A stretch of 64,000 nt of DNA, from assembly GCF_008728515.1 (NCBI RefSeq), contig NC_044976.1:34991376-35055375 (forward strand), read 5' to 3'. Positions 1 through 11,329 of this stretch are shown piece after piece (the first letter of the stretch is position 1; every line of letters begins with the position of its first letter). The notes beneath the pieces were generated by a model. That model was not told the DNA's origin. It made no database searches and worked only from the letters and a program-made list of their open reading frames with translations. The position numbers and the translations under genes are program-made. Source of the DNA: Papio anubis. Taxonomy: Eukaryota > Chordata > Mammalia > Primates > Cercopithecidae.

Positions 1-94
1 CTCTGCCATCCTTCAGGACACAGACAGGAGTTGGCCCTCGAGTTGGAAAGTGGCAGTTGGCACAACAAAGGTAGAGCCAGGCTGGGCGGAGGCC

Positions 95-345
95 AGGGCT
101 CACTGATGGGTTTGCTTTCTTCCTGGTGATTACCCATTACCTCCCGTCGGTGGGTGATAAACTGTTATCACGGAATTATCCGCCGCAGGCTCCAGCATCA
201 GTATGAAATCCATTACTGTCCGTCAAGCCCTGTGGCTAATGGGAAAAACCCGGCAGCTGCCCGGTGCGCCAGGCGGGGCTCGGACTGATCCGTTATCTGT
301 CTATTACTTCAGCAATCACACCTCATAATGGAATCTTGGACAGGA
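95..345. promoter_or_regulatory. Candidate conserved non-coding element
   Basis: Unique, low in repeats, retains CpGs and carries GATA and AATTA-type words. Proposed only on sequence character. Confidence 0.3.
154..171. promoter_or_regulatory. Perfect 7-4-7 palindrome with paired GATA words
   Basis: GTGATAA-ACTG-TTATCAC inside a CpG-retaining unique block (95-345). It could be a dyad protein-binding site; function is inferred only. Confidence 0.35.
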
Positions 346-563
346 AATGACAAGAAGTCCCAGGATGTGTCGTTCTGACGGGCATCTGGTGGGTAAGGCT
401 GCCTGGTGGGCTCTGGAGTGTGGAATGTGGCAGGGAGGTGAGCCAAAGGGTCAGCCTCATTGCCAGCCCCATGAGCTACAGGGAAAACTTTTGCTTGTGG
501 CCCATGCACAGGTTCCCAGTACACAGCCAGACAAACATGTTCGTGGATAGGAGGCTGACTGAC

Positions 564-755
564 TGGATGAATGGACGGTTGTACAAAAATGTAGATGAAT
601 GGATGGATAGATGGATGGACAAAAATGTAGATGAATGGATGGATAGGTTGATGGACTAAAGTATAGATGGATGAATGGATTGGTGAATAGATAAATGGAT
701 GAACAGAAATATGGATGGATGGATGGATGGATGGATGGATGGATGGATGGATGGA
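564..755 (+). repeat. GGAT/ATGG tetranucleotide array
   Basis: Degenerate ATGG repeats with a longer internal duplication (acaaaaatgtagatgaatgg twice), ending in about 11 pure ATGG units at 711-754. Confidence 0.95.
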
Positions 756-884
756 ATCCCAGGCCACATCCCAGGAGGCTGGGATCTGTGCCTTGCTCTG
801 TTCCTACTAGCCCCCTCTTCCTGGGCTGAGTGCCTGTCTCGTCAAAATGCAGGGATCAACCAGTGCGGCAATCTGGTGTGAGTG

Positions 885-985
885 TGAGCACTGAAGTCAG
901 ACAGATCTGTGTTTGAAGCCCAACTCTCTGGCAGCATAGCCTCAGACAATTGACTTCACCATTTTCTGCCTCTATGAAGTAGGAT
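885..985 (+). mobile_element. MIR fragment
   Basis: gaagtcagacagatctgtgtttgaagcccaactctctggcagc matches the MIR start. Confidence 0.6.
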
Positions 986-1254
986 GATACTAGAACAATA
1001 TCAACTGGCTGATACTTGGAGCCACTGGGTGGTGAGGGAGGCATCCCTGCTCTTGTCCCTCCCTGTTGATGACACCCAGTGATGTCACAGAGACATGTGC
1101 TCATAGAGACAAGTGCTTAAACCCAGACTCTGAGCATACTGCAACCTGAGCATGGGCTAAGCACTTCTTTCCCTCAATCCTCCCATGCCTCATCTGTGAA
1201 AGGGGGCTGATGGTATGTACCTTGAGGTATGGTAGAAGGGCTTTTGTGAGATAT

Positions 1255-1725
1255 TATCACCTCTCTGGCTTCATTTCCAATCCTCTCCCCTGACTCACTC
1301 TGCTGTAGCCACACTGGCCTCTTTGCTGTTCCCCAAACATGCCATGCTCACTCTTATGTCAGGGTCTTTGCACTGGCTGTCCCCTCTATCTGGAAGACCT
1401 TTCCCCAGATGTCCACCCACTATCTTCTTTGGTGGATGCCGCTCTTCACCACATGTCCCCAACTCCACAAAGCCTTTCCCAGCCACCTGATCTACAATTA
1501 CAACCCTCCTCTCCATTTCCCATCCTGCTGCCCTGGTTGTTTTCACCCTAGGCACTTACCACCCCGTTTACACACTGTTGGCCTAGCTCCTCCCTCTAGC
1601 ACGGAAGTTCCCCCACGGCAGGGAGTTTTGTCTCTTTGATTTGCTGCTGTATCCCCAGCAGCCTGGGCAACATCTAGTTCATAGTAGATGCTCACTAAAT
1701 ATAAATGTGAGTGAATGAATGATAG
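1255..1725 (+). mobile_element. L2 3' end
   Basis: ccacactggcctctttgctgttcc, gtctttgcactggctgtcccctctatctggaagac and the end atagtagatgctcactaaatat...gaatgaatga follow the L2 consensus order. Confidence 0.7.
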
Positions 1726-2214
1726 ATAGATACGCATAACACAGTCTCCTCCCTCTGTATACCCTGAAATATTGGGTTGAATTAATTCATGGAAGCAGAG
1801 GAGATATCTTGGGTGGGGAAGGATTGGAAAGGAGCTAAGCAACCCACTGGCTCAGCCAGGCTCTGAGGAGACTTCCAAACCCAATTAGCAGTTTTATTAA
1901 AGGCAATAGGATTAGAAGCATTTGCAGCAAACGTTTACTTGGCTTGAGCTCTCTCTCTCCACCCCCAGGGCAGTGCCTTGCTTCTCTGTCTCCCTGCTCA
2001 GGAGACAGGGCTCCCAGCCGGTCTGTGACCGGACCCAGAAGATGGGGGCTGGAGATCTGTAAGACTGGACTCTCCCTCTCTCTTCTGTCATCCCCCACTT
2101 CTACCCACTGCCCTAGCAGGTGTCCCTCCCCTCAGAGCGAAAGTGGGAACTTCACACCCCTGGGCTTCTGCTCCCTGCAGGCGAAAATGCTGTGTACATT
2201 TCCGTAGTCAGATT

Positions 2215-2465
2215 TCCTTTATTTTTACCCTCCTCTGGGCTTTTGCACTAGCTGTTCCCTCTCCCCAGCTCTTGGTGTGGCTGGTGCCTTCCCACCCTTC
2301 AGCTCTATGCCCAAATGTCACCTCTTTAGGGACACCCCCTCTGACCACCCTACCTCAAGGAGTCTACCAAAGTCACCTTGCTTATTTCTTTCATAGCTCT
2401 TACTCAAGTGAAATGATCTTGTTTTGCATTTGCTGTGCAAGTAAATGATCCTGACATCAACCTTG
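2215..2465 (+). mobile_element. L2 fragment
   Basis: gggcttttgcactagctgttccctctccccagc, caaatgtcacctctttaggg and ctgaccaccctacct match the L2 3' region in order. Confidence 0.65.
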
Positions 2466-2469
2466 TCAT

Positions 2470-2838
2470 GTTAATATGATATCATTCCCATTTTACTGAT
2501 GGGAAACAGAGGCACAGAGAGGTTATGAACTAACTTTCCAAAGCCACACTGCAGGCTGGGGGTGGAGCTGGGAGTAATGTTATGTTAATATGATATTATT
2601 CCCATTTTACTGATGGGAATAAATGATATTATTCCCATTTTACTGATGGGAAACAGAGGCACAGAGAGGTTATGAAGTAACTTTCCAAAGCCACACTGCA
2701 GGTTGGGGGTGGAGCTGGGAGTAATGTTATGTTAATATGATATTATTCCCATTTTACTGATGGGAAACAGAGGCACAGAGAGGTTATGAAGTAACTTTCC
2801 AAAGCCACACTGCAGGCTGGAGGTGGAGCTGGGAGTAA
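2470..2838 (-). repeat. Tandem triplication of a MIR segment
   Basis: Unit 1 is 2470-2583 (114 bp), unit 2 is 2584-2730 (147 bp) and unit 3 is 2731-2838. Unit 2 is longer because 33 bp (gatattattcccattttact and onward) is duplicated inside it. Each unit contains the MIR core in antisense: cattttactgatgggaaacagaggcacagagagg followed by aagccacactgcagg. Confidence 0.9.
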
Positions 2839-3164
2839 ACTGAAGTTCGGTAAATGCCAAGTCCCCGCTCTTTCCTTGCCATCGCAGAGAGTCTCTCCTT
2901 AATGAATGGAGGGCCCTGAGGTGATTTGCATTCACAACTCCTGTATGCACAGCCCCATTCAAACACAGAGAACACAAGAATCCCAGCTGGGGGCTGGGGG
3001 TTGGATGCACAGCCCAGCAGGCCAGCCTCCACGCCCCCAGCCTGCTGACTGCTAAAAGCAGAGGTCAGCCTGTGGACCCAGGCACAGGATGGACAGTCAC
3101 AGGCTGTGTGTCCTCCAGTCCTCAGCCCAGTGGGGCCAGGAGGCTTCACCGCATTGGGCAGCAG

Positions 3165-3500
3165 TATATTCCCACCTGCTGCAGATATTAATTTAGGGTT
3201 TATAGAAAAATCCATACGTTGTGAGTTACCCAGGGCGGCGGTCGCAGGGAGAGGCACAAAATCAATAGTGAGAGATTGTCCTCTTTCACAGCTTCTGTAA
3301 ACGGGGCTGCCTGGGCCACTCAGGGTAGGTACAAGCAGCCGGAGGTCAGTGGGCTTCCGGCCCTGTGTGGTGGCGCCTCTGACTGCCAGCCTCAGGAGAC
3401 TCGTTTCGGCGCCTGCTGGGACTGATTTGTAGTCTCTCTTGGCACTGTCAAAGGGCTCGGTAAATATTTATTAACACTTCTCCGCAGGCAATTGCGCCTT
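3165..3500. promoter_or_regulatory. Candidate conserved non-coding element
   Basis: Repeat-free block with gatattaatttaggg, an AT-rich taaatatttattaa palindrome and several CpGs (cagggcggcggtcg). Confidence 0.3.
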
Positions 3501-3822
3501 CTTGGCTGCAGTTCCTTGGGCATCAGACTGTGGCAGAGATGCTCCTTGCCATACCCCATGGCTTGCCTGTGTCATGCAGTAAGGGGGCCCCCAGGGAGAG
3601 CAGAAAGTGAGGTCCCAGCCCAGGGTGGAGGCAGTGGCTCCATCTTCAGGGAGGGCTCACGAGGTTTTTGTCAAGGAGTCAAAGTTGTGGCTGGGCAGAT
3701 GCTGAGTCTGAGAGGACCCCACTCCCACCCCCAGTGACTGCTGGACTCACGGCTGGATCCACTTGATTTCATTTGCAAGCTCTGTCTCACTCTTGGCCGG
3801 GATCAGAGGTGTTGGAACAGCG

Positions 3823-4435
3823 CTGTCTAATAGAAATCTAATGTGAGCCCCAAATGCAATTTTAAAATTTTCTAGTAGCCACATCAAAAAAGGGAATAGA
3901 CCAGGCTTGATGGCTCACGCCTGTAATCCCAGCACTTTGGGAGGCCGAGGTGGGTGGACCACCTGAGGTCAAGAGTTTGAGACCAGTCTGGCCAACATGG
4001 TGAAACCCAGTCTTTACTAAAAATACAAAGATTAGCCGGGCGTGGTAGCCAGCAACTGTAATCCCAGCTACGCAGGTGGCTGAGGCAGAAGAATTGCTTG
4101 AACCTAGGTAGCAGAGGTTGCAGTGAGCCGAGATTGCGCCATTGCACTCCAGGCTGGGTGATAAGAGCGAAACTCTGTCTCAAAAAAAAAAAAAAAAAAG
4201 GAACAGGTACGATTAAATTTAATAACATACTTTACTTAACCTCATAGATCCCAAATGTCATCTCAATATGTAATCAAAATGAAAAGGCATAAACGAGCTA
4301 TTTTACATTCTTTTTGTTATGCCAAGTCTTTGAAATTGGGTGTGTGATTTTATGTTTAGAGCACATTTGAATTTGCACTAGCCACATTTCAAGCGCTCAG
4401 TAGGCACAGCTGGCTACCGCATCGGACAGCACAGT
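3823..4435. mobile_element. hAT-Charlie type DNA transposon relic split by an Alu
   Basis: The termini cagcgctgtctaatagaa (3823) and tcggacagcacagttctag (to 4440) form inverted ends. The interior includes tagccacat and gccacatttcaagcgctcag, typical of MER5-like hAT relics. The Alu at 3899-4199 lies inside. Confidence 0.65.
3899..4199 (+). mobile_element. Alu (AluS-like)
   Basis: Full dimer from the tggctcacgcctgtaatccc start through the second arm to an A18 tail. It sits inside an older hAT-type repeat (3823-4435). Confidence 0.93.
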
Positions 4436-4493
4436 TCTAGAAAGCAGTCTGGGCTTCATGTCTCTGCTCAATACCAATACAGAGCCAGGTGCA

Positions 4494-4508
4494 GGGTGGG
4501 TGGGGGGG
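4494..4508 (+). other. G-quadruplex candidate
   Basis: GGGTGGGTGGGGGGG gives four G-triplets with single-base loops. Confidence 0.6.
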
Positions 4509-4639
4509 CTGGATGTGTGGCCTGGCAGTGTTACCCACCAGATCTTTCCAGTTCTCTTGGGCACAGAGTAGTCTTGAACTTGCTCAGTCCCGGAAGGTGG
4601 GGGTGATCACATGACTTGTTTTGGCCAGGGAAGTAGGAC

Positions 4640-5029
4640 TGGACGTGGTAGGTTAATCTTTAAGAACCAGGGAGCGATTCACCAAGCTCTCCTTCCCTCT
4701 GCACAGGGACCAGCAATGATCCAGATGGTGGCTGTGCTCTGTCTGCGTGGGTCCCAGAGTGAGACGCTGAGGTGCCGGCCTTGTTGAATGGGGAGGGCTG
4801 CTCTCTGCTCTGGAGATGGCACTGTGCTCTCACATCCACATTGTGGAAGGCAGAAGGCCAAGAGACGCTGAGTGACGCGTCTTCTGTAAGGGGCTTAATC
4901 CCATTCATGAGGGCTCTGGCCTCAGGACCTAATCATCTTCCTAAAGGCCCCACCTCTTAACACTGTCACACTGGTGATTACGTTTCAACACATGAATTTT
5001 GGGGGGACATCTTCATTCAAACCATAGCA
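4640..5029 (-). mobile_element. MaLR-type LTR relic, antisense
   Basis: The minus strand reads tgctatggtttgaatg... cccccaaaattcatgtgttg aaacgtaatc... ggtggggcctttagg... gagccctcatgaatggg, the typical 5' part of MLT1/MST LTRs. The 3' end is ill defined. Confidence 0.65.
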
Positions 5030-6449
5030 CCGGGTGTCATTTGCCCTGTCCACCTTCTGGGGCTGTGGGATGCCAACTCCGGGGTCCCTGGATCTCACAG
5101 CAGGCTGCAGGTATGTGGAGCGATGCCTAATGAGTGAGAAGATTGCTTGAGTGACTCTGGAACTACTGTGGGGCAGACAGAAGCTACTTAAAGTGCTGGC
5201 CATTTTATGCCCAGTGGAGCCCTGGCCCCTTCCCACAAATGCCTACTATTTGCTAAGGTCCTCAGAGTGCACACCTGAAAAAGTCACCTCTGTCTCTATA
5301 ACTTTAAGGGGATGGGGTTTCCTTGGGTCCTTTGTATATTTCCCAACCGCAGTCATCCTAGGACTTTGTGGGAGTCTGGGTAGACAGCACACCTGGGGAA
5401 GAATGGCTGAGGCCAGGCTAAAGGGTATATGTACACCATGGTGGCTGTAGAATTATTCGTGATGACTCATCTGGAAGCAGCCCTCAGCTCATCAGTAAGG
5501 AGTGGAGCGTTCTTCATTGATGGGATCCTGCCCCATGGAACCTCTCCCACCCAGTGGATATGGCCACAATGGTTACTGAGCAGCTCTGGGAGATCCCCAA
5601 CACAGCTGGCACTGAATGGCATCAGTGCCCAATGACTGATGCAATAATATCAAATGTGCAAGGCAGCCAAAGGAACTCGCAAAAGGGAAGAGTGAAGAGC
5701 CAAAGGATTAGAAATGATTTTCTCTCTTTATCTAAAGAGTCTTTATTGTTTGTGGGGCAGGAGGAGTGATCATTTACCACTGCTCTGGTTTGTAGGGAGA
5801 AGCATTTCCACTGAAACATCTCCCAGACCTAGCTCTTCACTTGCTCACCCCCGCCTCCCCTTGGGAAGAGGAGGAACTCCTTTGATTGGTGGGTTCGGGT
5901 GAAGGCACTGAGCATGCTCAGCTCCCGACCCTCCTCTCTCTGGGTTCTGCCTGCCTGCAGAAAGGTTCCGTGCATCTTTTTTCACTAGCTGAGTGGGCTC
6001 TGCCTGGGCGAGGCAGATCTGTAGTTTCGGGGAAGAGGTTCTGTGTTCTCCTGTGCACCGAAGCTGGAGTTTTGATCTCCATTTGTCTGATTCTGGTGGG
6101 AAGAGAGGGATGTTATATTGGGCTTTCTTAAGCCTCGTTGGTGTCAAAAATGTATCTTGGTAAAAAAGGAAATGGGTGGTATATATATATTTTTTCAAGT
6201 CAGGGTTTTTGCAAAATGCTTTGCTTCAGGACGCGGTGTCCAGTGGGCGTTGCCCTCAATGCTTCACCTGGGGCGCTCCACTGAATGCTGGGGGTGACTG
6301 GATCATGTCACAGTAAAAAGTAACTGAAAGGCACAGTAAGAAGCACCTGGATCTGGAAGAGGCTGGGAGGTGAGGCCCCACATGTTACCCAGCCAGGAGA
6401 GCACCAGTCTGCCATTCACTACCATGTGTCCTTGGACAAGAGGCCTCAA
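5030..6449. other. Intergenic, nothing identified
   Basis: Unique-looking sequence without a supported gene or repeat. Confidence 0.6.
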
Positions 6450-6590
6450 CAAATGTGGGGTGTGGGCTTTGGAGTCACACAGACCTTGGGGTGGTGTCTG
6501 ACTTCCCCACTTACTGTGCGATCTTAGGAAAATCGCTTAACCTCTCTGAGACTCAATTTCCCCATCTATCAAACAAGAGTAAGAGGCATT
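6450..6590 (+). mobile_element. MIR fragment
   Basis: tttggagtcacacagacc through gaaaatcgcttaacctctctgagactcaatttcc. Confidence 0.75.
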
Positions 6591-6834
6591 CTTCCTCCAG
6601 GGGTCCCAGGGTGCACATGATGGTGCTGAGTTTAGGGCACCATGACCTTTCACCGCTGTTGTCCGGTGGGATGGATGGAGGTAGCCAAGAGATACCTATG
6701 GGCCTCGGAAAACTCTGGAAATACTGGAATTGGGCTATTTTCCCTTCCCCCTTGTCTCTTCTGTTCCTCATCTGTCTAATAACCTTTCAAAAACTCAGCC
6801 CACCGCCCACCACAGAGGAAGGGAACATGTTCCA

Positions 6835-7370
6835 TGGTCAATGTTCAACCCCCACCTCAGTGTTTTGGGCCGATTTCACGCCAACACGTCTTCGCATTTT
6901 GACTCCATCAGATCTAGCCTCTCTATTTCACTGCAGAATTGTGGGTTTTTCTCATAAAGTGTTTACTGGGTATGTAAAATATAATCACAGCTTTATGAAT
7001 ATGAACTAGATTATTTTAATGATTGCAGGTAATTTAAAACTTAAGGGCAATCACATTTTCCAGTCGTCTTTCAGTGCCTTAGAAACACGAGCGAGCGGTT
7101 CTGAACAGCCGCGGTCTCGCTTGCCTGCCCCTCAGCAACGGCCCTGCTCCAACCCGGTGTTACAGTGATCTGATTATTGTAATTGATGACATTAGGAATA
7201 AGGAATCCACACAGAATAATACAGGCGCCTGTCATGCCAGAGTGGTTTTATTCATTGTTAGAGAAGTTCATAAAGTTGAAAGAAAGCATCTACGTGGGCT
7301 AGAACAGCACAAAGCATGTTTTGGTCCTTTCTTAATTTGTGAATAAAATGATGAATTCCAGAAGCCTACT
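6835..7370. promoter_or_regulatory. Candidate conserved non-coding element (enhancer-like)
   Basis: Repeat-free, AT-rich sequence with homeodomain-type words (gattattgtaattgatgac near 7171-7190, gattattttaatgattgc near 7010) beside a CpG-rich patch (cacgagcgagcgg). It is the most enhancer-like block of the intergenic part. Confidence 0.4.
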
Positions 7371-7711
7371 TTCACTGACAATTGAAATCAGCCCTGTACA
7401 CCCCCGTGCCTGCTCTCTACCCCTGGGAGCTCTGCTCTGTCTTCCAGTCTCTGCAGGAAGCTCCTGCACTGGCCAGCCCTAGGCTCCCTGCTGTCCCAAG
7501 GCCCCAGTTTCTGTTTCTTCTTCTTCCTTGCTGGCCTCATACAATCTCTCCCTTGGACTCTCTCCTCATGCAGAGCCAGCCCCTTTTGGGTATGACCACT
7601 GATAATAGACATAGGGATCTGAAAACTCTCATTCATCTTTCTAGAAACCAGATCCTCTTTTTAGGGGGCAGCTGTAAACTCCGTGGATTTCTGCTGTCCA
7701 TTTTACAAATA

Positions 7712-7940
7712 AATATAATACCTATCATTTCTTGAGTGTTACAATGTGCAAGTGTGGTGTTTAACGGCACATAGATTAGCTAATGGAATGGCTTACTGCC
7801 ACCTCATATTACTGATTTTCTTATTTCCATTTTATAGATAAGGACGCTGAGGCTCAGAGAGGCTACATTATTTGCCTAAGAAAGTACATTTTAATTAGTG
7901 GCAATGACAAGATTCAAACCCAGGTTTTGTGTGCCTTTCA
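7712..7940 (-). mobile_element. MIR, antisense
   Basis: From atcatttcttgagtgttac through ccattttatagataaggacgctgaggctcagagagg to gacaagattcaaacccagg. Confidence 0.75.
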
Positions 7941-8579
7941 ATGATTACAAAGTTGCTTTTCCTCAGAGAAGCGAGGGAGGAAGAAAGTGGGATGTGGATG
8001 CAGGAAAATGTGGGTGCAAAGGTGTAGAGGAGTGGGATTTGGAGATGTTCCTGATAATACTTGGAGGCTGTTTTTCTGCAGGGGAGTGGGAGGGGAATTG
8101 GAAGGCAGGTCCTTGGCTGAACAAGAGATAAGGAGTTAGTTGAGTGGTGGAATGCAGATTGGTGAAGAGGAAAGAAATTTTAAAATATGGAAGAGGAGAG
8201 GTGGAAGAGTTTATGGATCAGATGCACTCAGGAGGAACTGAGAGTTCAGATGAGGTAGATGTCTAAGAATGAGGAGACTCTCCAGACCACATGGTTGCAC
8301 GAGGTTGTGTGATGTCCTTTAGCCATGCGGGGGGCAGTAGAGATGGAGAAGAGGTGAGAGGTGAGAAGAGATGTGAGGCTGCCTCCTGATCCTCACCGCA
8401 GTGTGTGCGGGCGGGGTGGGGGGGGTTCAGGGAGCATAAGTCATGCAGCTCCAGCCCATGGACAACAGGGGACCACACCCAGGCTGCTCCCACACCCCCG
8501 TCTTCACCTCTTGGGCCACCCAGAACTGCACTCTGCAAGGTGACACTGCAGATTCCCAGCTCAGGGACATGGTTAAGGG
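7941..8579. other. Intergenic, nothing identified apart from a G-rich patch
   Basis: A G run (gggcggggtggggggggttc, near 8409-8428) is the only marked feature. Confidence 0.6.
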
Positions 8580-9260
8580 AGGATGATTTTCTTCTCATTC
8601 CTGCTAATTTGCTGCTTCTGCTTAAGCTCATAAAAAGTTTCCTAGCAAAACCATTTCGGCCTGAGTTCCTGCTGGAACCCGCTGAGCTGCTGTAATTAAG
8701 CTTTGATTAGCCGGCTATAAATTCCCTTTCGGAAGCCAGCACTGCCCTTGGAGGGCCCCAGCAGTGTGTTCGGTGCATGCCTGCCCCAGAACTTGGGTGA
8801 TGATTCCCAGTGTCAGTGGTTAGTGAGCATTGTCAGGGATGGAGGCAGAGATCATCCTACTCAGTCTGACTGAGGTGGGCATGTGCAGGAAAAAGACCCA
8901 GGCCAGCTCACTACCTCCCAGAAGTGGGACAATGATGGGCTGGGGTTCGGAGGCAAAGGATGCTGGTATGAACAGCCCCTTTGGAAAGCCCTTCCTGGCT
9001 TCTGTTTTATAACTCCAAACAATAGGCCCCGGCCAAATATATTTTTGTAACATCACAAGCTTGTTGCAAAGTCAGTTTTATGGATGCACTAAACCTGCCT
9101 TTTAAATTATCATCAAGTGTAATAAAACGGCAGAAAATCATCAATTTTCCTGAGAATGTGAGTAAAGTGAAAGTTAGTTACATGTTGGCATGTGAACTGT
9201 GGTCCAGCTGTGTCTATAATCGGAATTAAGCCCTGCAAGCTTTGTGGGAACAGCTGTTTT
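8580..9260. promoter_or_regulatory. Candidate conserved non-coding element
   Basis: Two AT-rich unique patches: 8640-8735 (gctgtaattaagctttgattag) and 9020-9180 (aaattatcatcaagtgtaataaaac). No repeat signature in either. Confidence 0.35.
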
Positions 9261-9553
9261 CTGATGCAGCAGCCAGGCTTATATTTTATTTGGAGGAGGT
9301 AAGGCTGGAACCTCAGAGAAGTGGCCCCTGCCTGGGAGACGGAGAACTGAGGGCCTGCATGCCTGTACACTCACCCACAGGCCTCTGAGGAGGAACAAGA
9401 GGTTCTGAATGTTCCCCGACAAGGACCTACCTTCCACTCCAACTCCATTGAAACAACTTCCAGCTGAAAGCTAAGACAATCAAGATTCAGGATGACCTGG
9501 ACTATGCAGTGGGGAACAGGCAGTAGTGTGCTACACATGTTTAGTAACTGGCT

Positions 9554-9598
9554 CTCAAAAAAAAAAAAAAAGAAAGAAAAAGAGAAAGAAAAAAAAAG
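9554..9598 (+). repeat. A-rich and GAAA simple repeat
   Basis: A16 followed by gaaagaaaaagagaaag and another A run, directly upstream of the Alu target duplication. Confidence 0.85.
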
Positions 9599-9606
9599 CA
9601 TGATGT

Positions 9607-9940
9607 GGCTGGGCGCAGTGGCTCATGCCTGTAATACCAGCACTTTGGGAGGCTGAGGCGGGTGGATCACCTGAGGCCAGGAGTTTGAGACCAGCCTGGA
9701 CAACATGGTGAAAACCTGTCTCTACTAAAAATACAAAAATTAGCCAGGCGTGGTGGCAGGCGCCTGTAATCCCAGCTACTTGGGAGGCTGAGGCAGGAGA
9801 GACGCTTGAACCTGGGAGGCAGAGGTTGCAGTGAGCTGAGATTGCACCATTGCACTCCAACCTGGGCGACAGAGCAAGACTCCATCTGAAAAATAAATAA
9901 ATAAATAAATAAATAAATAAAATATATATCTCTCTAAAAC
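9607..9940 (+). mobile_element. Alu with AAAT-expanded tail
   Basis: Full dimer. The tail has become (AAAT)n followed by a short TA run. It is flanked by 12-bp target duplications aaagcatgatgt at 9595-9606 and 9941-9952. Confidence 0.93.
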
Positions 9941-9952
9941 AAAGCATGATGT

Positions 9953-10574
9953 GTAGCATTTGCTAGGCTCCATGGTGTAAATACTAACAATTTCAAAGTA
10001 CCAAGGTTGGTGCCACCGAGTGGAGCTGGGAAGAGATACACAACAGTGCACCATTGTGGTATTTCCACCATACAGATTCAGTAGACATAAATAACGTACG
10101 GGAGCATCAACGAGTGCGAAATATAGCACAATAATTAAGACATGATGAGTTTTGAGTGTTCATTACCTTTGTTTCAATACAATTTATTTAACTGTAAGTT
10201 AATATAATTTAATTTTTAATAATAGCTGTGTCTAGCTGTGTTTAACAGCTGGTTTGCACATTCTTGAAAAATTAACCATGGACTCTTACGAGCCAGTTTG
10301 AGCCCGCACCTGCAAACACTGGCACAGGTCTGGGAGCGTCCTGCCAGATCGCAAAGTCTCCCAAGGCAGGACCACCTCTGTCTAGCTCACTGCTGGATCC
10401 TTTTCACCGAGCTCAGTGTTCAGCGCTCAATAAATGTATCTTGAGTTTATGAATAACAGGTGGCAGGAAATGTGCTTTTACAATGGTGTTCTCCAGGGGC
10501 TGGACTGATTCAAAGCCAAACAGTTCAGCCCCATCACTGCCTGGATCCACCAGGGACACCACAGGATCATCCTG
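9953..10574. other. Intergenic, nothing identified
   Basis: AT-rich at 10130-10280. No supported feature. Confidence 0.5.
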
Positions 10575-10672
10575 GAGAAGGGAAGGGGAGGGAGGGAAAG
10601 GAAGAGGAAGGAAAGAGAAGGGGAGGGAAGGGAAGGGGGAAGGGAAGAAAAGCGAAGAGGAGGGACAGAAAT
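10575..10672 (+). repeat. Polypurine GGGAA/GGAAA tract
   Basis: About 100 bp almost wholly A and G, with many GGG runs. It is a candidate for triplex or G-quadruplex structure. Confidence 0.9.
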
Positions 10673-10689
10673 AGATACAGAATGCCAGC

Positions 10690-10880
10690 ACTTTGACTTT
10701 AGCCCCATGAAGCTGACTTTGGACTTTTGGTCTCCAGAATTATAAGATCAATTTGTGTTTCTTTTTTTTTTTTTTTTTTAGAGGAAGGAATACATCCCAC
10801 GTCGTTAAACTGTGTGTTATTTTAAAGCCACTAAATTTGTGATAATCCGTTACAACAGCAATAGGAAACTAACACACCTC
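10690..10880 (+). mobile_element. MaLR-type LTR 3' end fragment
   Basis: The sequence tggacttttggtctccagaa... aagccactaaatttgtgataatccgttacaacagcaataggaaactaaca fits the 3' part of a MaLR-like LTR. A T18 run interrupts it at 10762-10779. Confidence 0.5.
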
Positions 10881-10904
10881 CTGAGAAACACACCCAGCTT
10901 CTCA

Positions 10905-11240
10905 CCACCGTCTTCCCTCTGACTCTGACCTGCCAAGCCTCTCCTCCAACAGCTGACCTCCAGGAGTCCCATCTAGGCTCTAACTTCCAACTCTCACCTG
11001 CAGTCCTGACCTCTCAGGGTTCACGCTCATCTTTGACACCTTGAGTCTCCTCTCTGATGCCATATTCCTGATGCTCACCTCCCATCTCTCAGCTCCTGAG
11101 GCTGACTACCAAACTCCGACCTGCACCACTCACCTCCAGTTTCTCGCTCCTCCAAGTCCCCCTCCAACATCTGGTCTTCTAGCCTCCCGCTTCCTCAGTC
11201 CTTGGGACCTCTCCCACTTAGACCTCCCTATAGCCCAGCA
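10905..11240. repeat. Pyrimidine-rich low-complexity block
   Basis: Recurring ctgacctcc, ctcacctgc and ctcacctcc words in a CT-rich stretch, possibly a decayed minisatellite. No gene is seen. Confidence 0.5.
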
Positions 11241-11329
11241 CAGGCAGAGCCTCGTGTGTGATAGCTCTCAATCCCTCTTCCAAGGATGAAGCAAGAGGGC
11301 AGGTGCCTTTGGGGTGGCTCAGCTTGCCT

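Noticed and set aside
2470..2838. CRISPR-like direct repeats
   Set aside because: Contiguous tandem units derived from a MIR in a primate genome; no spacers of constant length and no cas genes.
3884..4228. Peptides containing SRDYSCW or SPGVQWRNLGSLQP-like text, here and at other Alus
   Set aside because: Standard translation of antisense Alu sequence.
6455..7009. 184-codon open frame
   Set aside because: Starts in a MIR and runs into the AT-rich candidate element; no protein-like pattern.
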